A stretch of DNA of 18,069 bases from Chrysochromulina tobinii (Eukaryota; Haptophyta; Prymnesiales; Chrysochromulinaceae): the NCBI GenBank assembly GCA_001275005.1, contig JWZX01000065.1, positions 1 to 18,069 on the forward strand, written 5' to 3'. The notes beneath the pieces were generated by a model. That model ran no database searches and was not told the origin of the DNA. It saw only the letters and a list, made by a program, of their open reading frames with translations. The translations under genes were made by a program, and so were the position numbers. Below are positions 1 to 9,029 of this stretch, in pieces (the first letter of the stretch is position 1; each line of letters opens with the position of its first letter).

Positions 1-3000
1 CGGGCGCGCGCAGCAGATGAGCTGCGTGAAGCAAGGGAGAGAGGAGCTCCAACAACGGCCGATGCAGCTGCTTCTCCTTGAAGTCGACTGCCGTGCACAA
101 AGCCCAGGCACATTCCTGCGTTGCCTGCAAGCAGCACAGCTCCTCGTCAGTACAGCCGACGCCCGCCCTAGCCAACGGCTCGTACGCTGGCCCCTGGAGC
201 ATGAGGAGCTGCGCAAGCGTGGGGGGAACGTCGGTGGGCGTGCCGGCGGCACCGCCTGCAGCACCGCCGACGTGGCCCATGGGCGCGAGAAGGGCCGCCA
301 TCAGCCGCACGTCGAGAATCGGACCGCGCAGCTCGATCCCCTCCGCCTCCAGGAGTTCAAGCAGTTGGGTCGCGCGACAGCAGACCTTCATGGGGCATGC
401 CTCACTCGAGCCGTCCGCGGCGAGACGCCGCGCCAGCGCCTGCCGAGGCGACTCCACCGCGCACGCGCCTCCTACTGCCGATGCCACCGCGGCGCCCACC
501 GCGGCGCCTTTCTCGAGAGGCAGCCAGTAGACGGTGGGGGGGTCCCAGCACACAGCCACTCCCGCGAGGCGCGCCGTCGCGGGTGGCGCGGGGTACACGA
601 GTGCTGCCTCGGCCGTGGGCGGCGCATCCGCGGCGGGCGCCGTGGCGGGCGGCACATCTTCGGCGAGCGGCTCGGCGATCGCTTCGTCCAACGGCAGCGC
701 CACGAGGCAGAATACTGGCTTCGCCTCCCACTCGCGGAGGAAGGCGATCCACGCGTCGGCATCCGTCGTGGGCGTGGCCATCGTAAAGGGTAGACGCCTG
801 CCGACATTGGAGCCGCCGCCGCCGCCGCCGCCGCCGCTGAGCTTCGCATACAACTGCCGGAACCGGAGTCCATCAGCGCCGAGCTGATCGAGGTCATCTC
901 TCTCGAGTTGGAGATCGAGCTGGAGCCGCTTGCGCGCCGCCTCGTGGATGAGGCGTGCATGCTTGCGCAGCATGCCTTCCTCGAGCACCGCGCCAGGCGC
1001 GCCACGCAGGGCGCGCAGGATTGCTTCGGCTCCGTCACTCGCTGCGAGCTTCTCAATGGTTCCGAGTCCGGCCCGCACGAGTGCGTGCGCGCGTGGCAGC
1101 TTGACGAACGGGAGGGCGAGCAGCGGCTTGAGGTCGTAATCGGCCGCGCCGCGCTCGAGTCGCTCTTGCCACGTGGCGATTGTGTGCGCCACGTCGCCCC
1201 ACCCAAGCTCCTCGCAGAAGGTGCGCACCTGCGCTGTGTACTGTGCTGCACGCGTCTCAAGGGCTTGCAGCTGCCCCAGCTCGAGGCCGTACCGATCTGC
1301 CACGAGCTCGGGCGCGGCGCCACGGTGCAGCTCGCGCAACGTGAGCGCGTCGAGGGTGCGTTGGTGAGTGCGGCGCATCTGCTGCTCGTGCGCGGTCGGC
1401 CTGGCTCCGCCGCCACCTCCGCAGCTCGCGCGCTGCACGAGCCACTCTTGCACGACGTAACCGCTCTGGTGCAGCAACTGCTTCTCGGCGGGCAGCAGCC
1501 CGCCTTCTCGGCGGATGGCTTCGTCGAGCTTGCGCCACATGATGTCGCCCGCGCCGTCCGAACGGCTCCCGTGGGAGTGACCCAGTGCACCATCGAAGGG
1601 CTCTTGCATGGGCGTGAGCAGGATGGTCAGGTGAAGCGTAGAGTCGGTGACGAAACGCGCGAGCACCTGACGAAGCGTATGTAGCAGGTAGACGCCATCC
1701 GAGGGGCGCAAGCTGCCAAGGTACACCGCCTTGCCGAACAGCGTCGGCGCCCATCGTATCCCGTCGGCACTCTGAAATAGGTTTAGCAGCGGCCGGCTTC
1801 GCTGCTGCTGCCGCTCAGCCGTTGTGCTCGCATCGACGTACGGCCTGCGCAGCCAATGGCACGCCGCAATGAGGTTGGCGTGAAGGGCCTGGCGCAGCTC
1901 AAGCCGCTCCGCACGCCCTGCCGCCGCCGCCGCCGCCTCCCCGCCGCCAGCCGCCTCCGCCGCGCTCGCGGGCACATCGGACGACGCGGGCAGCTCCGGC
2001 ACATTGCTCGTAGCGGGCTCGGCGCAGAGCGCGGCGGCAAACGTCAGCTGCGCCAGCTGCTGGAGCTCCTCGGGCGTGCTAGCGATGCCGGAGGCGACCG
2101 CTTCGAGGATGAATCGCTGGCATGCGGTCGGATGCCGCCAGAGGGGTGGCGCTGGCTCGGGTACGGCCGCCGGCCTTGCTGGCACTGGGGGCGGGAGCGG
2201 AGCCGGAGCCTCGGATGGAGGCGGCGCCTCGGATGGGGGCGGCGCCGAGGTAGCGGTCTTCAGTGCGATGGGTGCCCTGGGGGGCGGGTGGCGCCCGAGG
2301 AGAAGCGAGGTGAGTTTCGTCATCGGGCTCGCCATGAGCGCACATACCTTGTCTCGATCGCGCGGGCCCGCGACCACGAAGACCTCGCCCAGCTCGCACA
2401 GCCCCGCACGCCCTGCGCGTCCCGCCATCTGCCGATAGCTGATCGGCTGCAGCAGCACGCCCGCCTGGTCGTACGGCGAAGGCAGGATCACGCGACGGGC
2501 GGGCAGGTTGACCCCCGCGGCGAGCGTGGTCGTCGCGCACAGCACGCGCAGCGTGCGCTTGCGGAAGGCTTCTTCAATCGCACTCTTCTCGTTGAGTCCG
2601 AGGCCCGCGTGGTGCAAGGCCACGCCGTGTGGCACGGTACGCGTGTACAGCTCGAGGGTGCGCGCCGTGGGCGACGCGGCGTGGAGCCTCTCGAGCAGCG
2701 TGCACCGCGCAGCCAAGCGAGCGGGAGTGACGAGAGCCGCCTCAGGCAGCGCGACCTCGAAGGCGCGCGCAAGCGCGTCGGCGCACTGGGCCGTCTTGGC
2801 TTTGGTCGCGCAGAAGATGAGCACCTCCGCCCCGTCGCGCACAGCTTCGCATGCAAGCGCGACCGTTGATGCCCACTCGCCCTTGATGCTGCTGCTGCCG
2901 CCGGCGCCGGCACCGGCGCCGGCGCCCTGGCCAGCGCCGGTGGGCGCAAGCACGGCTGCGGGCAGCAAGCTCCGCTCGTGTCGCAGAATCGCCGCAGCCT

Positions 3001-4340
3001 CGACGTACTGCCAAACGTCGAGAAGCTCAGTGCTGGGCCGCACGAGCGCCGCCCCGGGCGCGCCAGGTCGGGCAGACATGCGCCCGCCTGTCGCCGCAGC
3101 GACTGGTGCCGGCGTCGGTGTCAGCGCGGGGGCAACGACGTACTGCGTGAGGGGCACGGGACGCTCCTCGCTCACGTATAAGGCCGCGCCGAGCCAGCTG
3201 GCGAGCACTTCGGGGTTGCCGAGCGTCGCAGACATGACGACGATCTGCGGACCACCGCCGCCGCCCTTGGTGCCGCTTCCGCTGCCATGGGTGAGGGCAC
3301 GTGCCGGCGCGCTGCTCGCGGGATGGCGCGCCGCATGCATCGCGAGCTTGTGCCGCTCCGCGCGAAGCAGCGTGAGCAGGTTCTCGATCGCATGGCCGCG
3401 CGATGGGTCTGCCAGCATGTGCACCTCGTCGACTACGACGATGCCGAGCTCGCGAAGTCCTTCGGGCATCTCGAGCATCCGATGCACCACCGCGCTCGCG
3501 CGCTCGATTGTACACACGAGCAGGTCCACGTCGCCGTCGAAGCCGTTCCGGCTGCGCGCGCCGTGGCTCGCCTCCACGCGCAGCTTGCCCGCAGCCCCCG
3601 GCCGACCGGCGCGACGGCCAGTCGTGGGCAGGCTGCGCAATAGGCGCGTGAGCCGCTCGGTGACCTCCTCAACCATCGAGACGTATGGCAGCACGAGCAG
3701 ACCCTTCTGTCGCCGCTGCAGCGCGCGGCACAGCAGTACATCCGCGACGAGCGACTTGCCGCCAGAAGTGGGCGTCGAGTACACGAGGTTGCGCCCGTCG
3801 AGCACGCCCTCGGTACCCAACAGGCATGCATGCTGCCATGGATAGAGGCGGTGCACGCCGAGCTCCTCGTACGCTGCCACCACCGAGGTGCGCAGCCCGC
3901 AGCCGCCCGTGCCCAGCGCCGCGCGCACGCTCAGGTGCGCGTCCGCCTCGGCCGCGCGGCTGCGCGACTCACCTCGAGCTAGGGCGGCGGCGGTCACCTC
4001 GACCGAGGCCGACGCGTCCACGAGCGGCGAGGCAGCTACGCTCGCTGAGGCAGTGTGAAGTACCTGTGTGAAGTTCGCCGGCGCGCCGGAGATGCCGGCA
4101 GCGGAGGCGGAGGCGGGAGCGACCGCTGCGCACGGCGCGTGCGAACCGAACGGCGGAGACGACACGCATACAGACAGCTGGCCTGGCATGGGTGCGACGG
4201 GCGCGGCGACGGGAGCGGCCGGCGGTGGCACCTCGGCGGGAGCGACTGAGGGTCCAGTCAGGTCATCGATCCCGAGCCACCAGTCGCGGTCGTCCACCAC
4301 CGTCGAGGGGTCTGATAGGGCCATGGGCTCATCGTCCGCA

Positions 4341-4371
<31 letters not shown>

Positions 4372-5074
4372 GTGGCGGCGGGTTCGATCGCAAGAGCGCG
4401 AGCTGCGGTTGCGGGAGCGGAGTTGGTGGGAACGGCAGTGGCGGCAGCTGCGGTTGCGGACGCGGCGGTGGTGGCGGTGGTGGCGACGGCGTGCGGGGCC
4501 GCTTGCGCTGGCTCGACGGCACGTGCTGCAGCGAAGACAACATCGGCGGCAGGGCTAGGGACTCGATCTGATTCGGTGGTGGCGTTGAAGGCAGCACCAG
4601 AGACGTGGGAGGAGGTGTGCTGCACGCGGAGCTCGACGAGATCTGCCGCTCCTGCTCCACGCGCTCGAGCACTTCGAGCAAGACCGCGTCCGGAAGGTCC
4701 TCCAAGAAAGTCGGTGAAGCACATGCGGTGGGTGGCAGCGGCAGCGTCGATGGCGGCTGCTCCACAGCGGATGAGAAGTTGAGCAACACGCCATCCTGCT
4801 TGCTTGCCCACGAATCATCGTCCCAAATGAAGGTAGGACATTGCTTGCGGCCGCGAGGCATCTCCTCGCAGCGCCAGAAAAAGCGGAGGTAGTTCTCCGA
4901 TTCCTGGTTGTACACCTGCCAATGCTTCATCGATGAGCGCGGATGGAGTCTGCAAGTTGGCGGCTTGCGCGCAACTTTCGGCTCAAGCTTTGGGCCGTCT
5001 GAATAAGGCCTCGCTGCCTGGAAGAGACTCGCCAGCGGGTCGTACGGCGTCGAAGTCGGCTGTGTTGCGTCCAT
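1..5074 (-). CDS. POLQ: DNA polymerase theta (POLQ), N-terminal 1691 residues; polymerase domain cut off by window edge
   Basis: One open frame of 1691 codons runs from an ATG at 5074-5072 off the left edge with no stop and no need for introns. That ATG is the first in frame after an upstream stop at 5200-5198. Order seen: a Pro/Ser-rich N-terminal extension (about 1-390) with a 9-Pro run at 237-245; a superfamily 2 helicase with LYPWQ, Walker A TPTSGGKS (Lys440), DEVHM (549-553), SATLGNPEV, and QMAGRAGRAG (from Gln882); a helical/HhH region (about 1250-1390, LGTIEKL); eight Gly (1414-1421); then from about 1440 the inactive exonuclease-like domain of family A polymerases (AFLREWEAKPVF, GVAVCWDPPTVYWLPL). 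Human POLQ has the same order and performs theta-mediated (microhomology) end joining in the nucleus. HELQ has the same helicase but no exonuclease-like domain, so it is excluded. The family A polymerase palm should follow beyond position 1. It shares a 163-bp promoter with the transporter at 5238. Confidence 0.93.
812..835 (-). repeat. (GCC)8 microsatellite coding for Gly8 in POLQ
   Basis: Eight perfect GCC triplets on the plus strand read as eight glycines (residues 1414-1421). They lie in the short linker between the helicase/HhH part and the exonuclease-like domain of POLQ. Triplet runs of this kind are length-variable, and whole-triplet changes keep the frame. Confidence 0.9.
2208..2243 (-). 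repeat. 18-bp tandem duplication in POLQ (A-P-P-P-S-E twice)
   Basis: Two adjacent 18-bp copies differ at one base and encode the hexapeptide APPPSE twice. They sit in a Pro/Ala-rich insert after helicase motif VI, where POLQ sequences tolerate length change. Confidence 0.85.
4340..4366 (-). repeat. (CGG)n microsatellite coding for Pro9 in POLQ N-terminal extension
   Basis: An uninterrupted CGG-type run on the plus strand reads as nine prolines at residues 237-245. It lies within a long Pro/Gln/Leu-rich, probably disordered segment that precedes the helicase domain. Confidence 0.85.
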
Positions 5075-5237
5075 GATGTGTGGCCGAGCGCTTCCGCTTG
5101 CCTTTTTGAAGCATCGATGAAGGCGCGAGAAAAAATGAACGAGCGCCGTCCGCGAGCGGATGCTTACATGACTCACCAAAAATTTTCGTGTACAACGTCA
5201 ACTCTACTAGAAATCGCTCCGTCCGACGGCGCTGCCG
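5075..5237. promoter_or_regulatory. Short divergent promoter between POLQ and the TauE/SafE-type gene
   Basis: Only 163 bp separate the two head-to-head start codons. The stretch is more AT-rich than the flanking coding DNA, with A/T runs near 5129-5136 and 5178-5186. It contains a perfect TGACTCA heptamer at 5169-5175, the classic bZIP (AP-1/GCN4 class) half-site pair. No clear TATA box is seen. That both genes are driven from here is inferred from geometry. Confidence 0.6.
5169..5175. promoter_or_regulatory. TGACTCA, candidate bZIP binding site
   Basis: An exact match to the pseudo-palindromic AP-1/GCN4 consensus sits inside the divergent promoter, 95 bp upstream of the POLQ ATG and 62 bp upstream of the first transporter ATG. 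A single 7-mer can occur by chance, so the site is only a candidate. Confidence 0.35.
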
Positions 5238-6806
5238 ATGCAAAGTTTGCGGACAGTCATCTTTTCTCCTCGCACCATCATGCAATGGATCGTGGACTCC
5301 GAGTTCGTGAACCATGACCTCTTGAACTACCGGTGCAACGTGAGCGGGTCAATCATCTGTGACGAGCCGCTGCGCTCGTGCCAGTACGACCCGATCCTCT
5401 CCGATGACTCGTCCATCAATGCCACCGCGAAGTGTGGGATTGAGGGCATGTGCTACGTGTGCTTGCACAAGGCACTCTTCCCAATGATCGGGTCCGACGT
5501 GCTCATGATCGCCATATTCTTTGCCTGCGGTGTGCTCGCTGGTGCCGCGGGCCTCGGCGGCGGCGGCCTCTACGTTCCCATCCTCATGCTCACGTCCAAC
5601 TTCCTCATCAAGGAGGCAACACCGCTGTCGAATGCTATGGTGATGGGCAACTATCTCGCGCAGATCCTGATCAACGTGAGGCGCCGGCATCCTCACTCCA
5701 AGTTCCGCGCCATGATCGACCTCGACGTGCCGCTCATGCTGCTACCCGCGCAGCTCGTGGGCAGCGCGATTGGCCTGTTGCTTGCGCCGATCCTGCCGGC
5801 GACGGGCATCGAGATCCTAGCGTGCTTGCTGCTCTTCGTCGCGGCGACCAAGACGGTCATGACTGCGTACAAGATCTTCAAAAAGGAGACCGTCGCCGCC
5901 GCGCTCAAGCGACAGGAGCTCCTGCTGAACAGAATGACCCACGAGAGCGCAGCGGCCAACGTCGCCGCCGACGACGGAAAGCAGGAGCGGCTGCTGGCAA
6001 GGCAACTTCGGTCCGAGTCGAGCGCTTCCGGGGGTGCGGGTGAGGCGAGCTTCTACCCGATCCTCGCGCCCACCTCGGACGCGGACCGTACCAACAGCGT
6101 GCTGCTCACGACGACGGCGGAGGACCTCCACCGTGCAAGAGTCGCGTACCGGCGCAAGAGCATCTGGAAGATCGGCGGCCTGGTGCTCACTTGGCTCTCC
6201 TTCCTCGGCATCTTCGTCGGCTCGAGCAACACTAAAGGCGGCCGGTGCTCAGCGGGCAAGCTTGGATGGCTCTTCTCACAGCTCATCGTGCCCGTGTGTG
6301 CTGTCACTGGCACCGCCGTGAGCCTCCTGAAAGGCGCGTATGACCATGTCGAGGGCCGTCTGCCCGGCGATGTGGTATGGACGCGCCGCTCCGTGGTAAT
6401 GCTGCCGCTGCTCGCGTTGCTCGTGGGCATCGTGTCGGGGCTTCTCGGGATTGGCGGCGGCGAGCTCATGGCGCCGCTGCTGCTTGCGATTGGGATGCTA
6501 CCGCAGTGCGCCTCGTCGACATCTGCCTTAATGGGCCTCTTCACCTCATGCTCCAACATGGCTCATTACATGATACAGGGCACGCTGCGGCCCTGGTCGA
6601 GCTACGTCTACATTCTAGGCCTCGTCAGCTTTCTGGCCGCCTTCACGGGGCGCATCATCGCACTCACGGTCGTGACGCGCCTCTCGCACCCGTCCGTGCT
6701 CTCCTTTTTGCTCGGGTTCGCCCTCTACGCGGGCCTCGTCCTCCTCGTCGTGCAAATTGTGGGAAATCCTATCGACTGGAGCGTCGACGACCTGTGCGGC
6801 AAGTAA
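5238..6806 (+). CDS. TauE/SafE (TSUP) family membrane transporter
   Basis: A single-exon frame of 522 codons encodes a polytopic membrane protein with the two-fold internal repeat of the TSUP family. Repeat 1 begins near residue 90 with GAAGLGGGGLYVP (about 100-113) and EATPLSNAMVMGN. Repeat 2 begins near 385 with GLLGIGGGELMAPLLL and ASSTSALMGLF. I count about 9-10 hydrophobic segments. A charged loop of roughly 95 residues (about 217-310) separates the halves. The N-terminal 85 residues are Cys-rich (six Cys, ending CYVCLHKALFP), as in plant TSUP proteins, whose Cys-rich segment is lumenal. Family members export sulfite, sulfoacetate or related organic anions; the substrate here cannot be told. 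The start is uncertain: Met15 (ATG at 5280) has an A at -3 and a better context than Met1. No signal peptide is visible, so a short upstream exon is possible. Confidence 0.9.
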   Translation: MQSLRTVIFSPRTIMQWIVDSEFVNHDLLNYRCNVSGSIICDEPLRSCQYDPILSDDSSINATAKCGIEGMCYVCLHKALFPMIGSDVLMIAIFFACGVLAGAAGLGGGGLYVPILMLTSNFLIKEATPLSNAMVMGNYLAQILINVRRRHPHSKFRAMIDLDVPLMLLPAQLVGSAIGLLLAPILPATGIEILACLLLFVAATKTVMTAYKIFKKETVAAALKRQELLLNRMTHESAAANVAADDGKQERLLARQLRSESSASGGAGEASFYPILAPTSDADRTNSVLLTTTAEDLHRARVAYRRKSIWKIGGLVLTWLSFLGIFVGSSNTKGGRCSAGKLGWLFSQLIVPVCAVTGTAVSLLKGAYDHVEGRLPGDVVWTRRSVVMLPLLALLVGIVSGLLGIGGGELMAPLLLAIGMLPQCASSTSALMGLFTSCSNMAHYMIQGTLRPWSSYVYILGLVSFLAAFTGRIIALTVVTRLSHPSVLSFLLGFALYAGLVLLVVQIVGNPIDWSVDDLCGK

Positions 6807-7455
6807 GTAGCCACTTGCCGCTGGGCTGTGCGCAGGTGTTTGTGTGTAGAGGACGGAGTCTCGCACGAGAGGTACTAGCAGCCATGAAGCGTGAAGCGTG
6901 AAGCCGTACTGAGCATCTGTGCGAGTGTAATCCTCGTGCGTCAGACCGTGAGCATGCGGGCGTTCGCGCGACACGCGTCTGCAGTCTCACAGAGAGCAGC
7001 CACAACCCACGATGTAGGAGTCACTTTACTGCTCTGTGCACTGTGGCAGGCGACTGGGGCCCACCCGTCGCACGCGACTGTGGAGTTTGGCGCGGGTGCA
7101 ACCGCTTTCTATACTTCCCGAGAACTGTCGCACGTGTGGGGCTAGGGTAGCCGTGCCGGGCAGCGATACACACACATGTCACAACACGCTAAACACGTCC
7201 CATGACATCACCAGAAGAGCGGAGCACACAGGGGCACACCGTGCGTTTTTTCAGACCGCGACGTGTAGTCGGCTTTTTGCTGTTACGAGGCGCTGTGGGA
7301 TGGGGGATGTCTCCGTAATGTCTCCGAGAGTCGGAGCCGGCAGCCGCAGCGCGCGTAGATGAGATGCGTTCCGACGCGAGCGCATGCAATTGGCGAGCGG
7401 TTGGCGGGAGAGCCCGATTTGGGAGAGCCCGTCATCAAGGAATGCCAGGGCCGAT

Positions 7456-7479
7456 CCGTGCCAAGCGCCGTGCCAAGCG
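7456..7479. repeat. 12-bp tandem duplication
   Basis: The dodecamer CCGTGCCAAGCG occurs twice in direct tandem with no mismatch. It is noncoding, within the convergent intergenic region. Confidence 0.9.
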
Positions 7480-7520
7480 CCTTGGCCGGCAGAAGGACGT
7501 CACACAAGAGTCAGAGGTCG

Positions 7521-7580
7521 TCATGCATGAGAGCAGCTATCCCAGTCACAGCATGCATGAGAGCAGCTATCCCAGTCACA
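7521..7580. repeat. 30-bp tandem duplication, two copies
   Basis: Two adjacent 30-bp copies (7521-7550 and 7551-7580) are identical except for the first base (T versus G). Each begins with the palindromic CATGCATG. They lie about 70-125 bp beyond the MYB stop codon and so may be in its 3' untranslated region. The near identity points to a recent duplication. Confidence 0.95.
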
Positions 7581-7646
7581 CGGTGGGTTGATCCTTGCCT
7601 CCTCAGTAAAGGGGGCAGGCGACGCAGCTTGCCCATGCCCATCTGA

Positions 7647-9029
7647 TCAAAAAGCCCCGGCGAGGGCGGCCATGGTGGCGGCGGCCTCCGCCTCGTTTGC
7701 GGGGGTGACTCGACCCCCCACGCCTGGCCCGCCATACGCGTCGACGCTGCTAGGTCGATTCGCAAGTGGCGACGCTCCAATCGATCTCATGTGCTGATTC
7801 GGGCAGCTCACCGGCCGAGCCGGCGCCACCGCGCTGGACGGCGCGACCCCTGCGACGCCACCGAAACCGAACTGCACAGGCACTAGCAGTGGCGCTGGCG
7901 GAGGCGGACTCACCGAGTTCCTGACCCCCTCGCTCCCCCCCTCGCTCACCCCCTCGCCCGCCCCCTCTGTGCATACCTTCGGAGGCGCCGGCACGAGGGC
8001 CGGGCGGTATCGAGGGAGGCCCTGGGCCTTGCAGTAGGCACCAAGGAGCATATTCGCCGCGAGCGAGTCCGCGGTGATGGAGCCGCGCGAAGGATCGAGC
8101 AGCGCCCCGCTCGCGCGCAGGGGCTGAGGCGCCGTCGTCGGCTGCGGCTGCGACAGAAACTCATTCGGCGGCGGCTGCGGCGGCTGCTTGGCCGCCACTG
8201 CTGCTGCCAATGGCGGCGGCACAGGCATGAAGGCGGCCACCCTCTGCCGTTTCGGCAGGGGCGTCGCGAGAGCGGGGGGTAGACGGCCGCCGGGAGACAC
8301 GTGGTTGCCCTGCTCGTCGGTCACCACTCTCGACGACGACAGCACGGTGGAGGGTTCGATGGCGACAGCGGTGGTGGCGATGAAGGCGGTGGCAGTGGCG
8401 ACGGGGGCGGCGGTGATGGCAGTGGCGGAGGCAGTACGGCTGATGGTAGCGATGGTTGCTGTGGCCACGGGCAGCGCGCAGCAGTTGGCGGTATCATCTT
8501 GCTTGGTCCGCTTCCTCTCTTCCTTTCGGCGCATGCTGTTCCACCGATTCTTGATCGAGTTGTCCGTGCGCCCCGGGAAGAACTTGACGATCTCCGACCA
8601 GCGTGTGCCGAGTTCCTGCACCCTAGCCACGATCGCCGAGTCTTCCTCCGCGGTCCACTCAGTTTTTGTTACATCGGGCGAGAGGTGGTTGTGCCAGCGC
8701 TCACGGCATTGCTTGCCAGAGCGCCCTTCCATGAGCGCGCCGATGGCTGACCAGCGCACTTTGCAGTGCGCCTGTAGCGCCTGCGTGACCAATGTGTGCA
8801 GCGTCTCATCCTCTGCAGGTTTCCAGACGTGCTTTTTCCAGGTGCACGGTGGCGTGGGGGTGGGGTTCCCCAAGGCGTCATCCGGCGAGATCAGAGGTGG
8901 GGCCCCCTTGTCCCATGGGGCGGGGCTAGCGGTCATCGCGGTCATCGTGCTCAAAGGCGTTTCGCGGCCAAAATCTTCCTCCATTTCGTCGTGGTCCGAC
9001 ATCGCGCCAAAGATCGGCCTCGCGCCCAC
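7647..9029 (-). CDS. R2R3-type MYB transcription factor
   Basis: A 460-codon single exon carries two adjacent MYB repeats. R2 (about 67-118) has VWKPAEDETL, RWSAIGALM and the recognition helix SGKQCRERWHNHL. R3 (about 122-169) has TEWTAEEDSAI, RWSEIVKFFPGRTDN and SIKNRWNSMRRK. All six core tryptophans are present. The TDN-SIKNRWNS helix is the c-MYB/plant R2R3 type that reads AACNG sites. The 60 residues before R2 are acidic and hold no R1 repeat. R2 has a slightly long helix 1-2 segment (LVTQALQAHCKVRW). The rest (about 175-460) is Ala/Pro/Gln-rich and probably disordered, as expected for a regulatory tail. Met10 is an alternative start. The gene is divergent from the kinase gene and ends tail-to-tail with the transporter. 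The target genes are unknown. Confidence 0.93.
   Translation of the reverse strand: MGARPIFGAMSDHDEMEEDFGRETPLSTMTAMTASPAPWDKGAPPLISPDDALGNPTPTPPCTWKKHVWKPAEDETLHTLVTQALQAHCKVRWSAIGALMEGRSGKQCRERWHNHLSPDVTKTEWTAEEDSAIVARVQELGTRWSEIVKFFPGRTDNSIKNRWNSMRRKEERKRTKQDDTANCCALPVATATIATISRTASATAITAAPVATATAFIATTAVAIEPSTVLSSSRVVTDEQGNHVSPGGRLPPALATPLPKRQRVAAFMPVPPPLAAAVAAKQPPQPPPNEFLSQPQPTTAPQPLRASGALLDPSRGSITADSLAANMLLGAYCKAQGLPRYRPALVPAPPKVCTEGAGEGVSEGGSEGVRNSVSPPPPAPLLVPVQFGFGGVAGVAPSSAVAPARPVSCPNQHMRSIGASPLANRPSSVDAYGGPGVGGRVTPANEAEAAATMAALAGAF
7925..7965 (-). other. G-quadruplex-forming tract in the MYB coding strand
   Basis: The plus strand has C-runs of 5, 7, 5 and 5 (7925-7929, 7935-7941, 7949-7953, 7961-7965) separated by 5-7 bases. 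The coding strand and mRNA therefore carry four G-runs of at least five with short loops, a strong four-run quadruplex pattern. It encodes a low-complexity Gly/Glu/Ser segment (EGVSEGGSEG). Confidence 0.6.

Larger units (their letters stand above)
6807..7646. other. Convergent intergenic region, 840 bp, no gene seen
   Basis: This stretch lies between the stop of the transporter and the stop of the MYB gene and should hold both 3' untranslated regions. The small open frames in it (largest 108 codons, 7036-7362) overlap one another, have no recognisable domains and look like chance. It contains a short GAAGCGT direct repeat near 6887-6902 and two tandem duplications listed separately. No tRNA, hairpin RNA or transposon end was recognised. 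Confidence 0.6.

Noticed and set aside
2508-3845. 445-codon plus-strand open frame, and others at 908-1684, 17-793 and 472-1593 (minus)
   Set aside because: They overlap the POLQ frame, which has clear helicase and exonuclease-like motifs. Their compositions (Ala/Ser/Arg or Arg/Pro-rich) are typical of GC-rich shadow frames with no domains.
1-5074. HELQ (helicase only) as the identity of gene 1
   Set aside because: After the helicase and HhH parts, the frame continues into a family A exonuclease-like domain, as in POLQ and not HELQ.
7036-7362. Small open frames in the 6807-7646 gap (84, 108, 95 and 75 codons)
   Set aside because: They overlap in different frames, have no conserved motif or distinctive start, and match chance expectation in this composition.
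7521-7580. CRISPR-like or 30-nt phased element
   Set aside because: There are only two copies, directly abutting with no spacer, in a eukaryotic context.
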